Below are positions 59,891 to 64,000 of a stretch of DNA of 64,000 bases, in pieces. Under the pieces are notes generated by a model. It did no database searches, was not told where the DNA came from, and was given only the letters and a program-made list of their open reading frames with translations. The translations under genes and the position numbers were made by a program. Each line of letters opens with the position of its first letter. Within the stretch, counting starts at the first letter, position 1. The stretch covers positions 1-64,000 of the forward strand of contig NZ_PXNQ02000006.1 of the NCBI RefSeq assembly GCF_003007735.2, in the 5' to 3' direction. The DNA is from Paracoccus methylarcula (lineage in GTDB: Bacteria; Pseudomonadota; Alphaproteobacteria; Rhodobacterales; Rhodobacteraceae).

Positions 59891-60117
59891 TGTTCTCTCC
59901 GGAGGATCATCGATGCTCCAAGCATTGCCGCTTTGCCGCGACAGGGATTGCCGCGTTTGACGATTTCAGCGCAGGATATTCCGTTGCGCGGACAGTTGGC
60001 GGCAAAAGGTGCTGCCTGTCCGCCAAGATCGGCGTCGATGGCGGCGCAGGAGGGGACATGGTCGGGACGAAGCATGACCCGGCATATGAAAGCGGGCAAT
60101 GACCTCGTCGCACATAT

Positions 60118-60330
60118 CGCATAGATGCGGAAACGACCGGGCGGGTGCCCTTGGACGCGGCCAGTTTCGGCACCGGGGCGGGGTTGTTCCAGGCCGCAGC
60201 CATTCCTTCGGTGATCTGCGGGCCGGGCGATACTGCGCGGGCATATCGGCCCGAGGAATATCTGACCCGCGAGGAACTGCACGCTGCCTGCAAGATGGTG
60301 CTTGCGCCTGGCCGAAAGCTTGCCGCCTGA
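60118..60330 (+). pseudogene. M20 peptidase (ArgE/acetylornithine deacetylase-like) C-terminal fragment
   Basis: About 70 codons ending at a TGA at 60328: GRVPLDAASFGTGAGLFQAA, then IPSVICGPGDTARAYRPEEYLTREELHAACKMVL. This matches the C-terminal metal-binding segment of ArgE-type deacylases (SFGTEAGLFQ..GIPSVVCGPG…AH.PDEY), with the metal Glu replaced by Gly (GTGAGLF) and His by Tyr (ARAY). The rest of the gene, including the catalytic Asp/His motifs, is missing. The 230 bases before it and the 120 bases after it carry no recognised gene. Remnant of an N-acyl amine deacylase in this cluster. Confidence 0.7.
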
Positions 60331-60456
60331 GCGCGGCATTTCCTGCGGTGCAAGGCGGGGGGAGCGATGCAAACTGCCGCTGCGCGCCGCGATCAGGACA
60401 AACATGCCGCCACCCCTTGCCTAGGCTGACAGGGACGAAACACGGGGATCAAATTC

Positions 60457-61305
60457 ATGACCAGTGCCGGAAATTCCTCTCCTGCCATCGCCGCGCAGCA
60501 TTTGCGGATCGAACCTTTCGCCACAGAGCATCTGGACGCCGCCCTGCATCTTTCCCGGCAGGTCGGCTGGCCGCACCGGATCGAGGACTGGGCGCTGAAT
60601 GCCTCGATCTCCGGGGGCGTGGTTGCGCTGGAGGGCGACAGGGTGGTCGGCACCGCCCTTTGCACGATTTTCGGCGACGTGGCCCAGCTCAACATGATCA
60701 TCGTCGATGTGCGGATGCGCGGGCGGGGGCTGGGGCGCCGCGTGATGGAGGCGGTGATCGCGATGGCGGGCCCGCGCGAGATGCGGCTGGTGGCGACGCA
60801 GGAGGGGTTGCCCCTGTATGAAAAGCTGGGTTTCACCGCGACCGGGCAGATCGCCCAGCATCAGGGGATCGCCAAGGCCACGACGCCCGATCTGCCGGTG
60901 GGCGACGGGGATTCCGGGGATGTCGAACGGCTTGCCGTCATGGATCGCGCGGCTTCGGGGATGGCGCGGACCGGGCTGTTGCGGAGGATTGCCGGGCGGG
61001 GACAGGTGCTGCTAGCCGAGGACGGCTTTGCCATGCTGCGCGAATTCGGCAGGGGCCATGTGCTGGGGCCGGTCGTGGCGCGTGATGCGGCGACCGCCCG
61101 TGCCTTGATCGCCGAAGGGGCAAGGCGCTGCGCGGGCGGGTTCCTGCGCGTCGATCTGCCCCGGGAACGCGGGCTGTCCGATCATGCCGCCTCCCTGGGG
61201 CTTGCCCATGTCGGTGGGGGCACCGCGATGACATGCCGGGCGGCGATTGCATCGGAACAAAAAGATTTCACGACCTATGCCCTCGTCTCGCAGGCTTTGG
61301 GCTGA
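60457..61305 (+). CDS. Tandem-GNAT acetyltransferase-like protein 2
   Basis: 282 residues. The first GNAT domain contains GGVVALEGDRVVGTALCTIFGDVAQLNMIIVDVRMRGRGLGRRVMEAVIAMAG, with RMRGRGLGRR a canonical R-x-x-G-x-G acetyl-CoA loop, then LVATQEGLPLYEKLGFTATGQIAQHQG. The second half is a GNAT-like domain without a clear loop (GFAMLREFGRGHVLGPVVARDAATARALI). It is a paralogue of the protein at 56999 with better preserved motif A. It precedes the class III aminotransferase by 16 bases in the same direction, so probably is cotranscribed with it; N-acetylation of an amine is the likely type of reaction. Confidence 0.85.
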   Translation: MTSAGNSSPAIAAQHLRIEPFATEHLDAALHLSRQVGWPHRIEDWALNASISGGVVALEGDRVVGTALCTIFGDVAQLNMIIVDVRMRGRGLGRRVMEAVIAMAGPREMRLVATQEGLPLYEKLGFTATGQIAQHQGIAKATTPDLPVGDGDSGDVERLAVMDRAASGMARTGLLRRIAGRGQVLLAEDGFAMLREFGRGHVLGPVVARDAATARALIAEGARRCAGGFLRVDLPRERGLSDHAASLGLAHVGGGTAMTCRAAIASEQKDFTTYALVSQALG

Positions 61306-61321
61306 TTTCACGGAGATGAAC

Positions 61322-62698
61322 ATGCTGAGCAATTCCCTTGCCGAACTGGACCGCCGCCACCTCGTCCATCCGGTTTCGTCCTTCCGTGGCCACGAGGCGC
61401 GCGGCGTCAGGCTGCTGCAATCCGCCCGGGGCGCGGTCGTGACCGATGCCGAGGGGCGCGACCTGATCGACGGTTTCGCCGGGCTGTGGTGCGTGAATGC
61501 CGGTTACGGCCATGAAAGCGTGGTCGAGGCCGCCGCCGCGCAGATGCGGCAGCTTCCCTATGCAACCGGTTATTTCGATCTGGGGGCCGAGGCGCCGATC
61601 CGGCTGGCCGCCGAACTGGCCGAGCGTGCGCCGGGCGATCTGGACCATGTCTATTTCTGCCTTGGCGGATCGGACGCGGTGGACAGCACGATCCGCTTCA
61701 TCCGCTATTACTGGCATTCCAGGGGCAAGCCGCAGCGCGACCTGTTCATCTCGGTCGGGCAGGGCTATCACGGCAGTGCCTCGGGCGGGGCCGGGCTTAC
61801 GGCTTTGCCGGCCTTTCACGAAGGCTTCGGCCTGCCCTATGACTGGCAGCACAAGATTTCGTCGCATTACATCTATCGCAATCCCGTGGGACAGGACCCG
61901 CAGGCGATCATCGATGCATCGCTGGCGGAATTGCGCGCCAAGCTGGCCGAGATCGGCGAGGATCGCGTCGCGGCATTTTATGTGGAGCCGATCCAGGGAT
62001 CGGGCGGGGTGCTGGTGCCGCCGCCGGGCTGGATCAAGGCCATGCGCGATCTTTGCGCCGAGCACGAGGTCCTGTTCGTCGCCGACGAGGTCATTACCGG
62101 TTTCGGGCGCACGGGCCCGCTTTTCGCCTGCGAGGACGAGGGGATCGTGCCGGACCTGATGACCGTCGCAAAGGGCCTGACCTCGGGCTATGTGCCGATG
62201 GGCGCGGTGTTCATGCGCAACCATGTCTACGAGACCATCGCCGAAGGCGCAGGCGCGAAGGCGGTGGGGCATGGCTTCACCTATTCCGCGCATCCGGTAT
62301 CCGCCGCCGTCGCGCTGGAGGTGCTGGCGCTCTACGAGGGCGGGCTTTTCGAGAATGGCCGCCGGATGGGCGCGCGCCTGATGGCGGGGCTGGCGGAGTT
62401 GCGGGATCATCCGCTGGTCGGCGATGTGCGGGGCAGGGGCATGCTGGCGGCGGTCGAGCTGGTCACGGACAAGCGCAACAAGACCCCGCTTCCCGCGGCG
62501 CTGGATCCTGCCAACCGCCTGTTCGACCGGGCATGGGAGCAGGGCCTGATCGTTCGGTCCTTCGCGCAGGGAATCCTTGGCTATGCGCCGCCGCTTTGCT
62601 GCACGGCGGATGAGATCGACGCCATCGTCGAACGCAGCCGCAAGGTGCTGGACCTGACGCTGGAAGATCCCGAGATCCGCAAGGTGCTTCGCGGATGA
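61322..62698 (+). CDS. Class III (omega-amino acid/diamine) aminotransferase
   Basis: 458 residues, PLP-dependent. DLIDGFAGLWCVNAGYGHESVVEAAAAQM is typical of omega-amino acid:pyruvate and putrescine-type transaminases. Further landmarks: CLGGSDAVDSTIRFIRYYWHSRGKPQRDLFISVGQGYHGS (with GYHG stacking on PLP), FYVEPIQGSGGVLVPPPGWIKAMRDLCAEHEVLFVADEVITGFGRTG (Asp binding the pyridine N), and TVAKGLTSGYVPMGAV with the Schiff-base Lys. GGAG is 6 bases before the ATG at 61322; an ATG two codons earlier is too close. It removes the terminal amino group of a diamine or beta-amino acid. Overlaps the next gene by ATGA. Confidence 0.9.
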   Translation: MLSNSLAELDRRHLVHPVSSFRGHEARGVRLLQSARGAVVTDAEGRDLIDGFAGLWCVNAGYGHESVVEAAAAQMRQLPYATGYFDLGAEAPIRLAAELAERAPGDLDHVYFCLGGSDAVDSTIRFIRYYWHSRGKPQRDLFISVGQGYHGSASGGAGLTALPAFHEGFGLPYDWQHKISSHYIYRNPVGQDPQAIIDASLAELRAKLAEIGEDRVAAFYVEPIQGSGGVLVPPPGWIKAMRDLCAEHEVLFVADEVITGFGRTGPLFACEDEGIVPDLMTVAKGLTSGYVPMGAVFMRNHVYETIAEGAGAKAVGHGFTYSAHPVSAAVALEVLALYEGGLFENGRRMGARLMAGLAELRDHPLVGDVRGRGMLAAVELVTDKRNKTPLPAALDPANRLFDRAWEQGLIVRSFAQGILGYAPPLCCTADEIDAIVERSRKVLDLTLEDPEIRKVLRG

Positions 62699-63606
62699 CG
62701 CTGCTCTATCTCTCGACACCCGAGCGGATCGCGGTCTGGGCGCCGCTGCTTGCCGAGGCGGGCGAGGATATGGTGGTCGGAGAAGAGGCGGTCACCGATC
62801 CCGCCGCAATCACCCATATCGCCTGCTGGATGCCGCCACGGGACCTGTCGCGTTATCCCAACCTGAAAACCGTGATCAGCGTCGGGGCCGGGGTGGACCA
62901 GATGCCACCACTGCCCGAAGGTGTGGCCTTGTCGCGGACCATTGCTCCGGGGATCGAAGAGATGGTCCGGGACTGGGTGGTGATGGCGTCACTGATGTTG
63001 CATCGGGACATGCCGCGCTATCTGGAGCAGGCCGGGCGCGGGGAGTGGGTGACACATCACGCCCGCTTGGCCCGGACCTGCCGCGCAGGCATCATGGGTA
63101 TGGGCCGGATAGGACGGCTTGCAGCACAGAGCCTTGCGGCCCTTGGTTTCCCGGTGGCGGGTTGGAGCCGTTCGGGCGCGCCGGTCGAAGGGCTGGAGGT
63201 CTTTGCCGCCGATACCCTGGGCGATTTCCTGGCGCGGACGGATCTGCTGATCTGCCTGCTGCCCTTGACCGATGAAACGCGGGGGCTGTTGAACGCGCCG
63301 CTATTCGCGCAGTTGCCGCGCGGAGCGCGCCTCGTCCATGCAGGACGCGGGCCGCAGCTTGACATGGAGGCGCTGCGCGCGGCGCTGGACGATGGCCGGT
63401 TGTCCGCCGCCATGCTGGATGTCACCGATCCCGAGCCGCTGCCCGCCGATCATTGGGCCTGGCACGATCCAAGGATCGTCGTGACTCCGCATGTCGCCTC
63501 GCATACCGATCCCGAGGAGGGCGCGCGCCACGTGTTGGCGGTGATGCGCGCCAGCCGCGAAGGCCGGCCGATTCCCGGTCTCGTGGACCCTGGTCGCGGC
63601 TATTGA
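62695..63606 (+). CDS. GhrA-like D-2-hydroxyacid dehydrogenase
   Basis: 303 residues. The NAD(P)-binding domain has CRAGIMGMGRIGRLAAQSLAALGFPVAGWSRSG; catalytic residues are in LVHAGRGPQLD (Arg), AMLDVTDPEPLPADH (Glu) and VVTPHVASHTDP (His). It matches glyoxylate/hydroxypyruvate reductase A, which reduces a 2-oxoacid such as glyoxylate. Coupled to the aminotransferase by an ATGA overlap (62695-62698), so it may reduce the 2-oxoacid co-product or the oxidised amine skeleton. The 214 bases after it hold no gene. Confidence 0.88.
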   Translation: MTLLYLSTPERIAVWAPLLAEAGEDMVVGEEAVTDPAAITHIACWMPPRDLSRYPNLKTVISVGAGVDQMPPLPEGVALSRTIAPGIEEMVRDWVVMASLMLHRDMPRYLEQAGRGEWVTHHARLARTCRAGIMGMGRIGRLAAQSLAALGFPVAGWSRSGAPVEGLEVFAADTLGDFLARTDLLICLLPLTDETRGLLNAPLFAQLPRGARLVHAGRGPQLDMEALRAALDDGRLSAAMLDVTDPEPLPADHWAWHDPRIVVTPHVASHTDPEEGARHVLAVMRASREGRPIPGLVDPGRGY

Positions 63607-63820
63607 AACGGCAAGGGGAGGGCGCGGCATATCTGACCGCCCTCCACCTCAATACAAAAGAATCTGCCGCTCTCCAGCCGGCATTCAGCGCAAGGATGGC
63701 AGGAACTCCGGCGATGCTGAGGGGAACGGGATGATGAAACCGGGGGCTCCGCACAGCCCGCAGGCATGATTTTCGCCGCAGATGAGTCCTTGCGGCACGG
63801 ACAGGAAAGGACCGCCGAAG

Positions 63821-64000
63821 ATGGCGACACAAACCGCCGCGAAACCGCTGACCGCGTTTTCCCATGTCAGCTTCGATGTCGTCGGCACGCTGATCGATTT
63901 CGAGGACGCCATCAAGAACGGGCTTGCCCGGATCGCCGGGGATGCCGGGGTCGATATCGATGGCGAGGCGGCGTTGACCGTCTATCGCAAGGCGCGTTAC
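63821..64000 (+). CDS. HAD hydrolase (haloacid dehalogenase type II), cut by window end
   Basis: The first 60 codons only: MATQTAAKPLTAFSHVSFDV, then VGTLIDFEDAIKNGLARIAG. Motif I (SFDVVGTLIDFE, nucleophile Asp19) is complete. AGGAAAGGA lies 11 bases upstream of the ATG. It resembles the HAD protein at 59225 in group but not closely in sequence. Its position after the aminotransferase/GhrA pair suggests membership of the same amine-degradation cluster. The rest of the gene lies outside the window. Confidence 0.75.
   Translation, partial: MATQTAAKPLTAFSHVSFDVVGTLIDFEDAIKNGLARIAGDAGVDIDGEAALTVYRKARY

Noticed and set aside
61268..62719. 483-codon minus-strand frame opposite the class III aminotransferase
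   Set aside because: Shadow frame of the same length as the real gene, without motifs.
1..64000. CRISPR arrays, tRNA, rRNA, riboswitches and replication origins
   Set aside because: No regularly spaced repeat array, cloverleaf or known riboswitch core was seen; the TTGCAT iterons at 51261 are too few and too short for a plasmid origin.

Overview
The window reads as GC-rich alphaproteobacterial DNA, most likely from a Paracoccus-like member of the Rhodobacterales. This is inferred from codon usage, three TRAP transporter sets, BCCT transporters, a choline-sulfatase with its divergent LysR regulator, and the IS66/IS1182/IS3 debris. No rRNA, tRNA, CRISPR array or replication origin was seen. 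The density of catabolic transport cassettes and IS scars fits an accessory replicon or genomic island, but the window alone cannot prove that.

Layout. (1) 1-6.4 kb is a scrap yard: an IS66 shell whose middle has been replaced by a tyrosine-recombinase tail, a zinc-free MDR oxidoreductase, a small SH3 lipoprotein, an intact IS1182-type transposase, a serine-resolvase tail, and an in-frame chimera ending in half of a ClC channel. (2) 6.4-18.2 kb holds a choline-sulfate/quaternary-amine region: LysR, betC (frameshifted), BCCT carrier, UspA protein, GMC dehydrogenase with divergent LysR, a double-domain CaiB-type protein with divergent LysR. (3) 18.2-19.8 kb is a junction of a decapitated BCCT gene, an IS3 end and a LacI tail. 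(4) 19.8-25.7 kb is a LacI-controlled operon: periplasmic binding protein, fused ABC permease-ATPase, Gfo/Idh/MocA dehydrogenase and a DAO-type flavoenzyme, with two operators 21 bp apart in the promoter. (5) 25.8-37.9 kb is mixed: integrase head, hipBA with three phased operators (hipA frameshifted), LysR, MFS exporter plus GDSL hydrolase, acdR-acdS (ACC deaminase), a class V aminotransferase, ArsR plus truncated SRPBCC, HxlR plus GST, and a DUF6998-like gene.

(6) 38-56.4 kb is the most striking part: an island of three complete TRAP transporters, each beside enzymes of ureide/hydantoin chemistry. LysR is followed by uraD-dctPQM-exported HIU hydrolase-cytosolic HIU hydrolase. Next come a membrane protein, a hydantoinase and a second TRAP set under a GntR regulator. 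Then come a maleate-isomerase-like enzyme, a second GntR regulator, a third TRAP set, a hydantoin-racemase-like protein and an amidase. The simplest reading is scavenging of purine-derived ureides and related cyclic amides, with 5-hydroxyisourate possibly hydrolysed outside the cytoplasm before import. No urate oxidase is present. (7) 57-64 kb is an amine-catabolism cluster: two paralogous double-GNAT proteins, a DAO-type amine oxidase, HAD hydrolases, an M20 peptidase tail, a class III aminotransferase and a GhrA-like reductase.

Recurring themes: several genes (betC, hipA, the class V aminotransferase, the DUF6998-like gene) are each broken by a single-base indel in a short homopolymer, which could be decay or assembly error. 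Strong hairpins follow the binding-protein gene in all three TRAP operons.
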